Shown: positions 61,901 to 64,000, counted from the stretch's first letter. The stretch is DNA of 64,000 bases from Petrolisthes cinctipes (GCA_033782935.1 JAWQEG010001435.1:186001-250000), one strand, 5' to 3'. Numbers and translations are program-made. The notes: generated from the sequence alone by a model not told the origin.

Positions 61901-63411
61901 GTGGGGCAGGAGGCCATTCTGCACTGGGAGAACATCAACAACATGAGCAGCTATATAGAAGTAGAAAGGAAATGGGACATAATGGTGAAGAGGGAAGGAA
62001 AGAAACCAAATAAGGGCACAGCCTAACAAAAGCATTTAATATGTCTAGGGAAACGGTAAAAATGTCATCAGAGTTCCAAATAGAGGATGAAGATGAATCA
62101 GAAAGGGTGGAGGTCAGGAGGCTGTGCAACCAGCTGAGTTTGTTCTTGAGTGTTAGGATGGACTAGTGAGTGATTTGAGTATGGATATGTTTCTGAAGAC
62201 TGGTTTGGGGTGGAAAGGGTGTAAGAGATGATAGTATTTGTGTATGGTATCGTGTACTGGGTGTTGTTTTGGTGTTCCTTGGTATGTGTGGGTGTTCTGC
62301 CATGTAATGTAGTGGATGGTGTGGGTTTGTGGAGGCTGCAGCAAGTGTTTATGTGCCTCTCATGTCAAAGATTTACACAGAGTAATCCAACATACTTTCC
62401 ATTCCAAAATAAAACTCCTTTTTCATTTTCATCACAATACACACATACAAAACCTGCTGTTGATGGAAAGTGTTATTACAAAGGGCCCAGTGGGGCTGAC
62501 TTTATTCTCTGTGAATATTAGTTATCCCCCACAGGGCTAGAATAAAGATTGTTGTAGGATCTGGTCACTTTCTAGTGGATTTGACGAGATCTGCCCACAT
62601 GGATTAAAAATCCATGTGAGGTGTACTGCAACCGGAGGCCTTTTTTTTTTTTTTTTTTTCCACTGCCAGCACATGGGGGTGCATTTCCCTTTGCATGCAG
62701 CAGTGTAAACTCCCTCCCCCTTATGGTCCCTTCAGGGCTGGTCTCATGGAAGGTACGGCCCCACTTGTAGCTCTTGTGGTAACGTGGACTTGGGCCCACA
62801 GCACTGGCTGTGGGATCAAAGCCTTCCCTCCAATCTCCCTGGCGGTCAGAGGCCCCCAGACTCCCTGGTCCAGTAAGCTCTGGTCCCATTTCCTTGGGAT
62901 GTGCTTCAGTAGCCCAGGCATATAGGGCCAGCCCCTCCTTTATTTTAATTTGTTTTTTCACTGCGACCAGAATGTACCAGGGGTCTGTGGGGCAGGAGGC
63001 CATTCTGCCCAGGGAGAACATCAACAACAACAACAATTCCCCTATTTTGGTTTGCATTGTATGGCATGAATAGTACTGTACATTAGTTGGTATTATCATT
63101 CTAGGCATACATACTGTATTTAGTATTGTATATATAAAATTTATAAGCAGTTTCTGTGAGACACTGGATTCATGACAACTTGATTAAAATCAGAGCTACT
63201 ACAATGTGAATCAAAATACTGACCATGGCTGAAGATGATGAACGTGAGACAGAGTCAGTGAGGAGAAGGCCAGCAAACACACAGCGGGCATAGGCGTCCT
63301 CAGGGTTAACAATGGCCGAGGGTCCCTGAGCCACCAGGAAGGCAACAGCCGCCTGTTGGGCACTCGGGCACTGGTACTCCACTAACCCACCACTCGTCAC
63401 TAGGAACACAT
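14119..63411 (-). CDS. AHCTF1: ELYS/AHCTF1-like nucleoporin (MEL-28 family), C-terminal 2,555 residues
   Basis: Gene-level entry for 23 exons listed separately. Together they total 7,670 nt: two bases completing a codon, then 2,555 codons and TAG. ELYS is the DNA/nucleosome-binding scaffold subunit that recruits the Nup107-160 complex to chromatin after mitosis. Evidence: residues about 1-545 are a helical, motif-rich region with ELYS landmarks, such as GKEILMIDGLL, LTQAFWLLDHKDFQ, WQHRRIMKAFLYQ, GRALRYAQLRQPPM, LANGLIREAFHFQRTHR and YLLVYYLQRAKYDEA. The rest is a long charged low-complexity tail with basic NLS-like and AT-hook-like (RRGRKR) runs. Human ELYS has the same order: propeller, helical domain, disordered tail. 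The propeller (about 500 residues) is expected right of the window. A PP1-docking-like KQLRF lies in exon 15. Assignment rests on recognition of motifs, not a search. Confidence 0.88.
14985..15190 (-). mobile_element. LINE fragment (RT motif B region)
   Basis: The minus strand encodes a remnant IQGCVVSPWLFSVNMDGVMK followed by EVKARVLEQGVKMVQG. This corresponds to the R-Q-G-C-x-x-SPWLFNxYMDG part of the reverse transcriptase seen intact at about 18760-18830. Only a scrap, with mutations. Confidence 0.7.
15471..15606. repeat. Long imperfect hairpin, ~53-bp arms
   Basis: Left arm 15471-15523 and right arm 15554-15606 are reverse complements with few mismatches (for example GATTCATAGATC and GATCTATGAAATTC near the centre, CCTTTCCTGC and GCAGGAGAGG at the ends). 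Loop about 30 nt. It could be a foldback MITE; a transcribed hairpin RNA is possible because it lies in an intron. Confidence 0.7.
16320..16800. repeat. Interspersed repeat copy (family also at 63640 and 20230)
   Basis: Shares ordered blocks with 63640-63950 (GTTTTA..., CTATCCATCCTA, CACTCCC.CCC, AGAAAATATTC.TGG, GGA.GTGTGTG.T.TGTGTA, GGCTGGCC.GATA) and with 20190-20530 (GAGTC.CC.GACACC.TGGCAG). Ends were not defined. The minus-strand ORF at 16563-16802 lies in this repeat and is not treated as a gene. Confidence 0.6.
17490..17625. mobile_element. Diverged foldback MITE copy
   Basis: AATTGGAGAACACCAATTCC, then CTCCAATTTGTGTTGAAAAC, then an inverted half ending AGAATCAATAGCCTCCAATT. An old member of the family described at 8000. 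Confidence 0.55.
17786..20175 (-). mobile_element. 5'-truncated LINE (non-LTR retrotransposon)
   Basis: Read on the minus strand: the endonuclease end (VHCSDHFAVLVRM, the SDH motif) at about 20090; a linker; then reverse transcriptase with GKAPGVDGITAEMLK, PLYKGKGS...YRGISLLS, AFMDLEKAYDRVDR, GLRQGCVMSPWLFNIYMDG and FADD (18669-18680). A C-terminal region follows (KSKVMVFER, EFKYLGTVM, SETWTW, LRWYGHVERM, GRPPVRW). The frame shifts at about 19745 and twice around FADD (18670-18720), so it is inactive. The 3' end is GAGGCGTC(G)AAGCTATAGATAGA. Truncated upstream of 20175. Type: the LINE lineage common in decapods and often auto-annotated as jockey-like; clade not resolved. It lies in ELYS intron 22, in the same orientation. 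Confidence 0.9.
20851..21062. mobile_element. 212-bp TIR MITE, TA target duplication
   Basis: CAGTCTGCCTCAGGAATTCG at the left and the inverted CGAATTCCTGAGGCCGACTG at the right, flanked by TA (20849-20850, 21063-21064). Same family as 29063-29278 in opposite orientation. The CAG...CTG ends and TA duplication point to pogo/Tigger mobilisation. Confidence 0.8.
21203..21400. mobile_element. 198-bp TIR MITE, TA target duplication
   Basis: CAGTCGAGGTCAATAATATA at one end and ATTATTGACCACGATG at the other, flanked by TA. A separate family from the neighbour at 20851. Confidence 0.65.
21910..22149 (-). CDS. AHCTF1: ELYS exon 22
   Basis: Acceptor CTGCCCCAG, donor GTAAGT, phase 1 in and out, 240 nt. 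Encodes EINVVSDQSSDTKQPRRSVR, DTTVLELKDIKPETQSQS, an acidic SEDEQGKDIEE run and ends FVASSRKSR. Reading past the donor meets a stop shortly after, which supports splicing to exon 23. Confidence 0.85.
23019..23788 (+). mobile_element. Tigger/pogo-like element, internally deleted
   Basis: Inverted ends CACTCAAACCTTGATTTTGC and GAAATCAAGGGTTGAGTG, flanked by TA. The plus strand holds the start of a CENP-B-type helix-turn-helix transposase at 23316-23507 (HLTLIQKIELIRKLEEGRSV, then ASVCNKYGVKKQTV), after which stops appear. The DDE core is missing. A fragment of the same right end is at about 61276-61320. Confidence 0.82.
23795..24050 (-). mobile_element. LINE fragment (RT fingers/palm)
   Basis: The minus strand reads YREICLLSLPGKVYGSILME, RLIEESENKVSKE, then a frameshifted continuation. 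It matches YRGISLLSVPGKVYGKVLTERL of the copy at 17786-20175. Confidence 0.75.
25611..25790 (-). CDS. AHCTF1: ELYS exon 21
   Basis: Acceptor CATCTTGCAG, donor GTGAGT, phase 1 in and out, 180 nt. Encodes EEPRVLESPEMELNLLDV, a classical NLS-like PKRKRMSSLSHL, then RVKRRPPSTKSLKLYRDSSQ. The STKSLKLYRDS piece echoes SSKALKLYSES at the end of exon 19. Confidence 0.87.
26065..27071 (+). mobile_element. Tigger/pogo-like non-autonomous element
   Basis: Inverted ends CAGTAGGTTTGCTCATTGCAC and the partner GCAATATGAGAACCTACTG. Multiple relatives in the window (34467-34655, 35205-35471, 44940-45283). Its interior carries the ORF listed next. It lies in ELYS intron 20, opposite strand. Confidence 0.75.
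26403..26780 (+). pseudogene. Internally deleted Tigger transposase ORF, 125 aa
   Basis: ATG in an ACC ATG context. N-terminus MPKVEGKKKFLLHALKLQVI, then EEGLGNMSIGKEF...ESTVRTIWKN-like residues (here TEFIVRTIWKNREAIM): the CENP-B/Tigger helix-turn-helix. It then jumps to an acidic end (FEGFMDEVNEINIERS, glycine/serine-rich tail). The DDE catalytic core is absent. The frame is still open, but relatives of the same element are broken, so I treat it as a remnant rather than a domesticated gene. Confidence 0.65.
27575..27845 (-). mobile_element. Partial SINE-like element
   Basis: A diverged fragment of the 557-bp family (GACTTTATTCTCTGTGAATA; CACTTGTAGCTCTTGTGGTA; GTGGACTTGGGCCCA), in the orientation of the 62485 copy on the plus strand. 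The flanking 27846-28052 was not recognised. Confidence 0.7.
28310..28495 (-). CDS. AHCTF1: ELYS exon 20
   Basis: Acceptor CATTTACAG, donor GTGATT (weaker), phase 1 in and out, 186 nt. Encodes DDSSGPSQLAPELSQRVSRR, GVADTSVLLLGGPKAGEE and an acidic DDDEEM...DSEEDE tail. Phase continuity with exons 19 and 21 is exact. Confidence 0.85.
28873..28974. repeat. (AAT)n microsatellite
   Basis: About 100 bp of ATA/AAT trinucleotides with occasional ACA. It creates a false poly-isoleucine ORF on the minus strand. Confidence 0.95.
29063..29278. mobile_element. 216-bp TIR MITE, TA target duplication
   Basis: Ends CAGCCGGCCTCAGGAAGTCG and CAAATTCCTGAGACCGACTG, flanked by TA. It is the inverted copy of the 20851 element, sharing GTATACACCACTGTGACATC and AAGGGTTCGTAA with its complement. 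Confidence 0.82.
29516..29724. mobile_element. 209-bp piggyBac-like MITE with TTAA ends
   Basis: Bounded by TTAA at 29512-29515 and 29725-29728, with ends CCCTTAAACTGTGGGTGACG and ACTCAACCCAAGGG. Shares its start with 5774. Confidence 0.72.
30768..31826 (+). mobile_element. Nested Tigger-like element inside 29801-31910
   Basis: Ends CACCTCGGTCTCATATAGAACG and CGTTCTATACGAGACCGAGGTG, flanked by TA at 30766-30767 and 31827-31828. Carries MPGGAFTKRKAISFDTKKLF, the start of another Tigger-type transposase, at about 31280, soon broken. A proline/threonine-coding CCACCTCCACCACCATCAC repeat follows at 31415-31560. Confidence 0.85.
31020..31220. repeat. GGGAAATT-rich repeat module (copy 1)
   Basis: TGTTGCCAGGTGCAAGGAAATT, TTTTAGGGAATTTTGAA, ACAGGGAAATTATAT and AAAAAGACCGTCAATGTTCA also occur at 42550-42830 and 47025-47222. 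It is part of, or inserted in, the nested Tigger. Confidence 0.75.
32369..32614 (-). CDS. AHCTF1: ELYS exon 19
   Basis: Acceptor TAATGCAG, donor GTCAGT, phase 1 in and out, 246 nt. Encodes DTESSDEEKTDGRKRARSTR, a basic SRSKKQKVKSS run (NLS-like), RKYRRLTVSSSSIVIPVDD and ends SSKALKLYSES. Confidence 0.87.
32690..32830. mobile_element. Foldback MITE copy
   Basis: AGATTCTTCCAAATTATGCC, AGGAACAGAT, middle TAGGAGATTTACTTTG, then AAATTGAAGGAATCAGTAGC. Same family as 8000. Confidence 0.6.
33890..34245 (+). mobile_element. LINE 3' end fragment
   Basis: Encodes MVERVKHNILRWFGHVERMQ, then VVGPGERGRPPVRWKN and ENWRHFCHSHPLG. It ends CGGAGCTATAGATAGATAGA, the LINE 3' terminus with its short tandem tail. 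Confidence 0.88.
34297..34357 (-). CDS. AHCTF1: ELYS exon 18 (61 nt)
   Basis: Small exon, acceptor ATTTACAG, donor GTGAGG, phase 0 in, 1 out. Encodes NSPESLSARSADSGSVTSIK. Needed to convert phase 0 after exon 17 to phase 1 before exon 19, which supports it strongly. Confidence 0.8.
34467..35471. mobile_element. Broken copy of the 26065 Tigger family with a MITE inserted
   Basis: 34467-34655 repeats the 5' interior of the 26065 element (CTACAACCAGCCA, CAACACCTGCCTTCACCATG) and 35205-35471 its 3' part (ATTATGCGGACTGTGAGGAG; ends GCAATATGCAAACCTACTG). Between them lies unrelated sequence that includes the MITE at 34967-35178. Confidence 0.65.
34967..35178. mobile_element. 212-bp TIR MITE, TA target duplication
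   Basis: CAGTCGGCAGCATAAGTTAG at the left and the inverted ATTTATGCGGACGGCTG at the right, flanked by TA. Nested inside the degraded Tigger copy. Confidence 0.72.
35486..35989. mobile_element. piggyBac-like element fragment ending at TTAA
   Basis: Shares CCTGACATACTTAATTAGGC and CGCTTTTGCGATAAAATTAC with 5860-6020. The right end, CATGCCCGTCGATAGAGGG, abuts TTAA (35990-35993), only 60 bp from the ELYS exon 17 donor. Confidence 0.6.
36053..39929 (-). CDS. AHCTF1: ELYS exon 17, giant acidic/repeat exon (3,877 nt)
   Basis: Acceptor AACTTTTCAG|T, donor GTAAGA, phase 2 in, 0 out, 1,292 codons with no stop. An alternative AG ten bases upstream breaks the frame, which fixed the choice. The first ~430 residues are E/D-rich, with a heptad array in the middle. 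Two near-identical acidic pieces follow (RLEQFSPLHFSDSEEEEE and SRSEQFSPLCFSDSEDED). The last third is S/T-P and R-rich (SRRLSG, TPVRRSRR) and ends in the 20-21-residue array. Predicted intrinsically disordered, nuclear. Confidence 0.93.
36262..36722 (-). repeat. 60/63-bp coding repeat: S/T-P-x-R and RRKSVSEE units
   Basis: Seven full units plus a partial one of the form SVSEEAEVETHTPLRRSRRK (variants TPSRRGRR, SMSEDD). Each unit carries T-P-[LS]-R-R (proline-directed, CDK-type consensus) and R-R-x-S-V-S-E-E (basophilic kinase plus acidic context). RRGRKR variants resemble AT-hook-like basic patches. Units 20 or 21 codons long keep the frame. Confidence 0.93.
38530..38995 (-). repeat. 21-bp coding minisatellite, about 22 heptapeptides
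   Basis: Consensus E-[VE]-D-[IT]-[DE]-A-Q. Outer units read DTEAQ, inner units DIDAQ or DIEAQ. Sub-blocks of identical units show recent duplication, for example five tandem DVDIEAQ. One short unit (VDIDEEDIDVQ) has lost 9 bp in frame. Stop-free in several frames, so it throws false ORFs on both strands. Confidence 0.95.
39930..40958 (-). other. ELYS intron 16
   Basis: 1.0 kb, AT-rich, with no recognised repeat or RNA. It ends in the closely spaced double AG before exon 17. Confidence 0.5.
40959..41042 (-). CDS. AHCTF1: ELYS exon 16 (84 nt, phase-symmetric)
   Basis: Acceptor TACCCCCTCCAG, donor GTAAGA, phase 2 in and out. Encodes HPDSGIPTPRQPLHSKIQHN and TAIPLAL. A multiple of three, so it could be skipped without a frame change. 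No other exon is needed between 15 and 17, so it rests on splice signals, phase and composition. Confidence 0.75.
41535..41660. mobile_element. Foldback MITE copy (subfamily of 4170)
   Basis: AAATTGGAGGTAAGAAAGTCC, TTGCCACGAAACACCA, TTTCGTGGTGTAATCTGGAGG, end CACAATCATAGGGTCCTTAA. Matches the copy at 4170-4305. Confidence 0.7.
41690..41993 (-). CDS. AHCTF1: ELYS exon 15
   Basis: Acceptor CCTTTGCAG, donor GTATGA, phase 1 in, 2 out, 304 nt. Encodes IPDDTVASKPSETSMTPKQL, LRFHLPKTRREDEQ, a long acidic run (DNMDDDYDDNEAQDAVEEDD) and ends ISDLKVNPL. KQLRF fits the PP1-docking pattern [RK]x[VIL]x[FW]; ELYS/MEL-28 is known to recruit PP1, so this is a candidate site. Confidence 0.9.
42459..43001. 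mobile_element. 543-bp Tigger-type MITE with TA duplication
   Basis: Ends CAGTAAAAGTCCCTTAATCC and GGATTAAGGGACTTTTACTG, flanked by TA. The interior includes the GGGAAATT module also at 31020 and 47025, here partly as a foldback (42555-42620 versus 42715-42760). Confidence 0.85.
43502..43598 (-). CDS. AHCTF1: ELYS exon 14
   Basis: Acceptor GCCTACAG, donor GTAAGT, phase 0 in, 1 out, 97 nt. Encodes VRQMVQRPISPSAASDASIP, VFPKLSAKKANV. The last base joins CC of exon 15 to make serine. Confidence 0.87.
44072..44201 (-). CDS. AHCTF1: ELYS exon 13
   Basis: Acceptor TTATGCAG, donor GTGAGA, phase 2 in, 0 out, 130 nt. Encodes VSQTMSADVLSLLQTPKVKH, KRKPVTTPAKDATLIDTPQ, SILK. Several S/T-P sites and a basic KHKRK patch. 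Confidence 0.9.
44940..45283. mobile_element. 3' fragment of the 26065 Tigger family
   Basis: Repeats the GTGCTAGTGAGAGTGGTGGT tail of the ORF, TGTGCTTTTGTACTGTTATT, and the right end AGGCAAACCTACTG. The 5' half is missing. Confidence 0.72.
45709..45951 (-). CDS. AHCTF1: ELYS exon 12
   Basis: Acceptor ATCCAACAG, donor GTGAGT, phase 2 in and out, 243 nt. Encodes RDASHVVFPSRIETSLASFL, GGGEEEEEEKRAESSGL, SPIPSKRGRFSESSLLTDGT, SFMEMVQRKYSNLQGPGDV. Start of the unstructured tail. Confidence 0.9.
45952..47891 (-). other. ELYS intron 11
   Basis: Holds the GGGAAATT repeat module (47025-47222) and a SINE-like fragment (47247-47372). 45960-47024 and 47373-47891 show no supported exon; the latter is C-rich on the plus strand and may be an old repeat. 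Confidence 0.5.
47025..47372. repeat. GGGAAATT module followed by SINE-like fragment
   Basis: 47025-47222 matches 31020-31220 (GTTGCCAGGTGCAGGGAAATT, TCAAGAGTAAACAGGGAAAT). 47247-47372 matches the start of the 557-bp family (TGTTGTTGTTAATGTTCTCC, CAGGGGAGAATGGCCTCC). Confidence 0.75.
47892..48175 (-). CDS. AHCTF1: ELYS exon 11
   Basis: Acceptor CATTTTGCAG, donor GTGAGT, phase 0 in, 2 out, 284 nt. Encodes LALNSSRKTSPAQSTYVKPQ, SAQIRLTTLSPRSRATSLRE, QQKPQHEPFTPFRTVAQRR and SQDIIPIAFSAKNKSLS. First exon after the folded region, with S/T-P sites and low complexity. Confidence 0.9.
48270..49050 (+). mobile_element. LINE 3' half fragment
   Basis: Encodes ERAETEVIDFATLYIVAVTT, EFKYLGTVLCKHGSMEGEIK, a broken SETWTW segment (LETWTWSRAHQSRIG), then VERVKHNTLRLFGHVERM. 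Ends CAGAGCTATATATAGATAGA. Frameshifts near 48515 and 48830. Confidence 0.88.
49410..49935 (+). mobile_element. Highly diverged LINE 3' fragment
   Basis: Successive words follow the same order as the previous copy: GAGATTAGAG, ATCATGAAGGATATAAC, ATGGAAAGGGGACTATGGAA, CTATGGAACC..ACATATGCATCC, GAGAACCTTGTGG, GTAAGGAGGGTGTT. Too mutated to read as protein. Confidence 0.5.
50389..50518 (-). CDS. AHCTF1: ELYS exon 10
   Basis: Acceptor TTTTATTTAG, donor GTAAAG, phase 2 in, 0 out, 130 nt. Encodes KYDEAATLQDNQYGSCMGTG, RQGARSALVHGYLTHLPDV. Joined to exon 9 it reads YLLVYYLQRAKYDEAATLQ, matching the conserved ELYS segment YLLQR-x-RY-x-EA. Last exon of the helical domain. Confidence 0.92.
50665..50985 (-). 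mobile_element. LINE 3' end fragment
   Basis: Minus strand encodes VENVKHNKLRWFGYVERMQD, VVGP-like IVGPGVRGRPPVRWENRVEE; the plus-strand start TCTATCTATCTACAGCTCTGA is the complement of the LINE tail. Confidence 0.87.
50986..52182 (-). other. ELYS intron 9
   Basis: AT-rich intron. A segment near 51290-51400 contains CACATCACG / GACGTGATGTGA words that may be ends of an unrecognised repeat. No exon is required or seen. Confidence 0.4.
52183..52327 (-). CDS. AHCTF1: ELYS exon 9
   Basis: Acceptor CAATACAG, donor GTGAGT, phase 1 in, 2 out, 145 nt. Encodes CEQLGKLESIIHLPLCPLEE, LVSYLHTSASTSAHDYLLV, YYLQRAK. Aligns by eye with the ELYS helical-domain segment after HxFF/LFHxC. Confidence 0.92.
52328..54161 (-). 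other. ELYS intron 8
   Basis: Includes a CCCAA-rich simple repeat (53405-53525). The minus-strand ORF at 53637-53885 is not needed by the phase and has no ELYS motif. Nothing else recognised. Confidence 0.5.
53405..53525. repeat. (AACCC)n / CAACAC low-complexity tract
   Basis: Imperfect runs of CCCAA with ACAAC and CTCAA variants. The complement is TTGGG-rich. Not the arthropod telomere repeat (TTAGG). Confidence 0.85.
54162..54345 (-). CDS. AHCTF1: ELYS exon 8, diagnostic ELYS core
   Basis: Acceptor ATCTTACCAG, donor GTTTGT, phase 0 in, 1 out, 184 nt. Encodes GESGRALRYAQLRQPPMVDP, DIRLHLTLLLANGLIREAF, HFQRTHRIRNNAHDLLNH, LFH. The ALRY-x-x-x-R-x-P, LT-LL-NxLI-EAF-FQR-HR pattern is the clearest ELYS signature in the window. 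Confidence 0.95.
55442..55534 (-). CDS. AHCTF1: ELYS exon 7
   Basis: Acceptor GTGATTGCAG, donor GTGGGA, phase 0 both sides, 31 codons: EALNVLLDPLVNTNDLSPWQ then HRRIMKAFLYQ. It fits the ELYS segment ending WQH..I...L..Q that precedes the ALRY motif. Confidence 0.93.
55800..56050 (+). repeat. G-rich minisatellite in ELYS intron 6
   Basis: Roughly ten units of GGGGTAAGGGGTTGGCAAGT-like sequence (about 25-35 bp) with runs of G3-G6 on the plus strand. G-quadruplex-prone by composition; on the transcribed ELYS strand it is C-rich. Confidence 0.85.
56210..56424. mobile_element. Foldback MITE copy plus left part of another
   Basis: Complete copy at 56210-56362 (TTGGTGAATTGGAAGTTCTC, CTCCAAACTATGCCAGGAAA, then CATGGCATAGTTTGGAGTAA). 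It is followed at 56370-56424 by the left half of a second copy, whose right half resumes at 56668. Confidence 0.8.
56425..56667. mobile_element. 243-bp insertion splitting a MITE, 11-bp duplication
   Basis: TACTAAAAGGG occurs at 56414-56424 and 56668-56678, dividing a MITE into halves that match intact copies. The insert starts GTAAACCAGCTATTGCTGTC and ends with ATATGCATGTATG; length and duplication fit a short retroposon (SINE). No second copy was seen in the window. Confidence 0.72.
56668..56745. mobile_element. Right half of the split foldback MITE
   Basis: GGGAATCTGTTTCATGGCAT, then AGTTTGGAGGAATCAGTAAA: the inverted half matching 56370-56424. Confidence 0.78.
56762..56873 (-). CDS. AHCTF1: ELYS exon 6
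   Basis: Acceptor TCTGCCAG, donor GTGCAG, phase 2 in, 0 out, 112 nt. Encodes YVRVVEELVKYPSSFSLSPS, LIKLTQAFWLLDHKDFQ. LTQ-x-FW-x-LDHKD is a conserved ELYS stretch. Confidence 0.93.
56874..57652 (-). other. ELYS intron 5
   Basis: No repeat family or exon recognised. 57230-57480 (plus strand, AAGGGTTCTCAGG..., GGTAAATGTGGGTAAAACCA) looks like a degraded LINE RT C-terminal segment, but I could not confirm it. Confidence 0.35.
57653..57928 (-). CDS. AHCTF1: ELYS exon 5
   Basis: Acceptor CTTTCAG, donor GTGAGT, phase 2 in and out, 276 nt. Encodes RLEIQRLSTSLSGKEILMID, GLLEEAGGAEGTGGSSSSIG (a low-complexity insertion), PPPSLHALLSIFLLPDVATT and KHRIVQYLFLDLASLLTD. The LMIDGL motif and helix pattern fit ELYS. 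Confidence 0.92.
58212..58625 (+). mobile_element. tRNA-Glu-derived SINE
   Basis: The head TCCCGTGGCACAGTGGTCAA contains an A-box-like TGGCACAGTGG. An anticodon stem-loop CTTGG-TTTTCAA-CCGAG carries anticodon TTC (Glu), followed by a degenerate B-box (GGTCCTGGGATTTG). The body ends with GGTGTCAGGAAGGGCATCCA, GCTGTAAAAC and an AT tail. It is not a functional tRNA: the arms do not close. Lies in ELYS intron 4. Confidence 0.78.
59175..59355 (-). CDS. AHCTF1: ELYS exon 4
   Basis: Acceptor ATATCCACAG, donor GTTAGT, phase 1 in, 2 out, 181 nt. Encodes GAGELKCRVQVVGLVRQHLT, AVLWFYHCGLLSSGPMEDTP, EEQPAGVPFPADLLARIYHN. W-x-x-x-x-GLL and PFPADLLARIYHxRR are helical ELYS-type segments. Confidence 0.92.
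59356..60883 (-). other. ELYS intron 3
   Basis: 59360-60220 is AT-rich with no feature I recognise. 60230-60640 is a CpG- and GC-rich block listed separately. 60641-60883 is unassigned. Confidence 0.45.
60230..60645. other. CpG-rich intronic block of unknown nature
   Basis: Sharply different base composition from its AT-rich surroundings, with many CG dinucleotides (GCCGGGGAAGTGCCGGGGCG, CACCGAGAGGCCGGGGGTG) and short palindromes such as TCGTGGCGCACCACGA. Two plus-strand ORFs overlap it (60325-60594 and 60327-60977), with no motif I know. It could be a recent insertion or an internal regulatory island. Confidence 0.4.
60884..61030 (-). CDS. AHCTF1: ELYS exon 3
   Basis: Acceptor GTATCCCAG, donor GTTAGT, phase 1 in and out, 147 nt. 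With the split cysteine codon it reads LPLFDPECGVVSSDNITSIH, QNLTSLASLTTVVTAIRDFA, HTNLITLQ. Alpha-helical, alanine/leucine/threonine-rich. Confidence 0.92.
61095..61245. mobile_element. Foldback MITE copy
   Basis: TTGGCAAATTGGAAGGTACT, middle TGGTACTAATAGGGGATCTG, inverted half TTTCATGGTATAATTTGGAG, end ACAACAGAATCTCCCC. A fragment of the 23019 element's right end (CGTGAAATCGACGGTTGAGTG) follows at about 61297. Confidence 0.8.
61402..61582 (-). CDS. AHCTF1: ELYS exon 2
   Basis: Acceptor TATTGTTACAG, donor GTAAGT, phase 0 in, 1 out, 181 nt. Encodes VSEREALLNVALDQQLVSLL, VQCVSEFSEGRFTSLGCSLP, SLLDWAWSRVTAIKNTNDTL. Helical repeats of the ELYS N-terminal helical region, in the right place after the propeller. 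Confidence 0.92.
61822..61945 (-). mobile_element. SINE-like fragment
   Basis: GGTAGCCCAGGCATATAGGG, TTTTTTCACTGCGACCAGAG, GGGAGAACATCAACAACATG: the tail end of the 557-bp family, orientation as at 62485 (plus-strand reading). Confidence 0.8.
62485..63030 (+). mobile_element. SINE-like element, near-complete copy
   Basis: Opposite orientation to 12263-12819 and the closest relative to it: GGCCCAGTGGGGCTGACTTT at the start, T-tract at 62641-62659, GGGAGAACATCAACAACAAC at the tail. A target duplication was not resolved. It carries the same ~130-codon ORF on the strand opposite its tail. Lies in ELYS intron 1. Confidence 0.82.
63224..63411 (-). CDS. AHCTF1: ELYS exon 1 of the window (internal exon)
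   Basis: Acceptor GTTGTAG, donor GTCAGT, phase 1 in (two bases finish the incoming codon), 0 out, 188 nt. Encodes VFLVTSGGLVEYQCPSAQQA, FLVAQGPSAIVNPEDAYARC, VFAGLLLTDSVSRSSSSAM. Upstream exons for the beta-propeller lie beyond the window. Confidence 0.9.
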
Positions 63412-63639
63412 CTACAACACACAAGGAGACAGTCAACTTTCAAAATCATACAAATACTGTACAGTATAGTATATGAAACATTAACCACTGGAATGTTACT
63501 CAACATACTCATCTTCTTTGTGGTAATAGAAAACAAAAGCATAAGTTTGTGCCACATAAAAGATGTCTATAACATGTGACAAATAGGTGTGGGTAATGGA
63601 AACATTACGGACCGGTTTCATCTAAGTTTTTATCCTTCA

Positions 63640-63950
63640 TTCAAATGATCGACACCTTGTTCCTTCATGGGAAATACCAGCAAGGGATGATCCATAATTT
63701 GGTAGAAGAGTAACTGTTTCCCCACTCCATTTGGCAAGGTTTTATAGGGGGTATGTCTATCCATCCTAGAGGCTATGCACTCCCTCCCCACAGGAGAACA
63801 CCCAAAGGAAGGTTGTATAGCAGTATATTAATCTGTGTTGAGAAGATATTCTTGGGTAGAGATATAACTGGTATAAGTATTGTTTATCCATGGAGGTGTG
63901 TGCTGTGTAGAAGGCTGGCCTGATACCCCAATTGCAAACAACTCTTTGTT
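63640..63950. repeat. Interspersed repeat copy (family of 16320)
   Basis: Shares CTATCCATCCTA, CACTCCC, GTGTTGAGAAGATATTC, GGAGGTGTGTGCTGTG and GGCTGGCCTGATA with 16320-16620, in the same order. In the ELYS intron at the window edge. Confidence 0.62.
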
Positions 63951-64000
63951 TAATCACTCTTGTTTGATTGCTGTCCACAAGGATGCCTACAGTTGGTACA

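Overview
This is a 64 kb stretch of an animal nuclear genome. Genes are split by many GT-AG introns, bacterial-type gene structure is absent, and transposon and microsatellite load is heavy. The split CUB-type secreted gene, tRNA-derived SINE, LINEs ending in short TATC-like repeats and dense Tigger/pogo-type elements fit an arthropod, most likely a decapod crustacean. That taxonomic call is inference. No bacterial, viral or CRISPR feature was found.

Two convergent protein genes were rebuilt exon by exon; every internal junction keeps a consistent reading phase. (1) Plus strand, about 1.8-8.4 kb: the 3' part of a secreted CUB-like protein gene, eight exons ending at a TGA at 8406-8408. (2) Minus strand, 63.4 kb down to 14.1 kb: 23 exons of an ELYS/AHCTF1-like (MEL-28) nucleoporin gene. 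These exons give 2,555 residues plus a stop in one unbroken frame (7,670 nt). The N-terminal beta-propeller should lie beyond the right edge of the window. Exons 1-10 encode the alpha-helical ELYS region. Exons 11-23 encode a long, probably disordered tail. That tail includes a single 3,877-nt exon with acidic tracts, about 22 tandem heptapeptides and seven 20-21-residue units carrying S/T-P-x-R-type and RRxS-type phosphorylation motifs.

Layout: 0-1.8 kb, mostly unassigned with a degenerate minisatellite; 1.8-8.4 kb, CUB gene with MITEs in its introns; 8.5-14.1 kb, convergent intergenic region with a transposase-like remnant between inverted repeats, a LINE scrap and a SINE-like element with a 17-bp target-site duplication; 14.1-63.4 kb, the ELYS gene, whose introns hold nearly all other repeats; 63.4-64 kb, further ELYS intron with a repeat copy.

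Mobile DNA: one long 5'-truncated LINE (17.8-20.2 kb, endonuclease end plus reverse transcriptase, frameshifted) and about seven fragments; at least six Tigger/pogo-type families with TA target duplications and CA..TG ends (one 2.1 kb copy contains a second, different Tigger); piggyBac-like MITEs at TTAA; a foldback MITE family with about a dozen copies; a tRNA-Glu-derived SINE; and a 557-bp SINE-like family. No complete, intact transposase or reverse transcriptase is present.

The two host genes have no evident functional link: one is predicted to be extracellular, the other to act in nuclear pore assembly and mitotic chromatin. The most novel material is the repeat architecture and duplicated short motifs of the ELYS tail, and the nested transposon structures.
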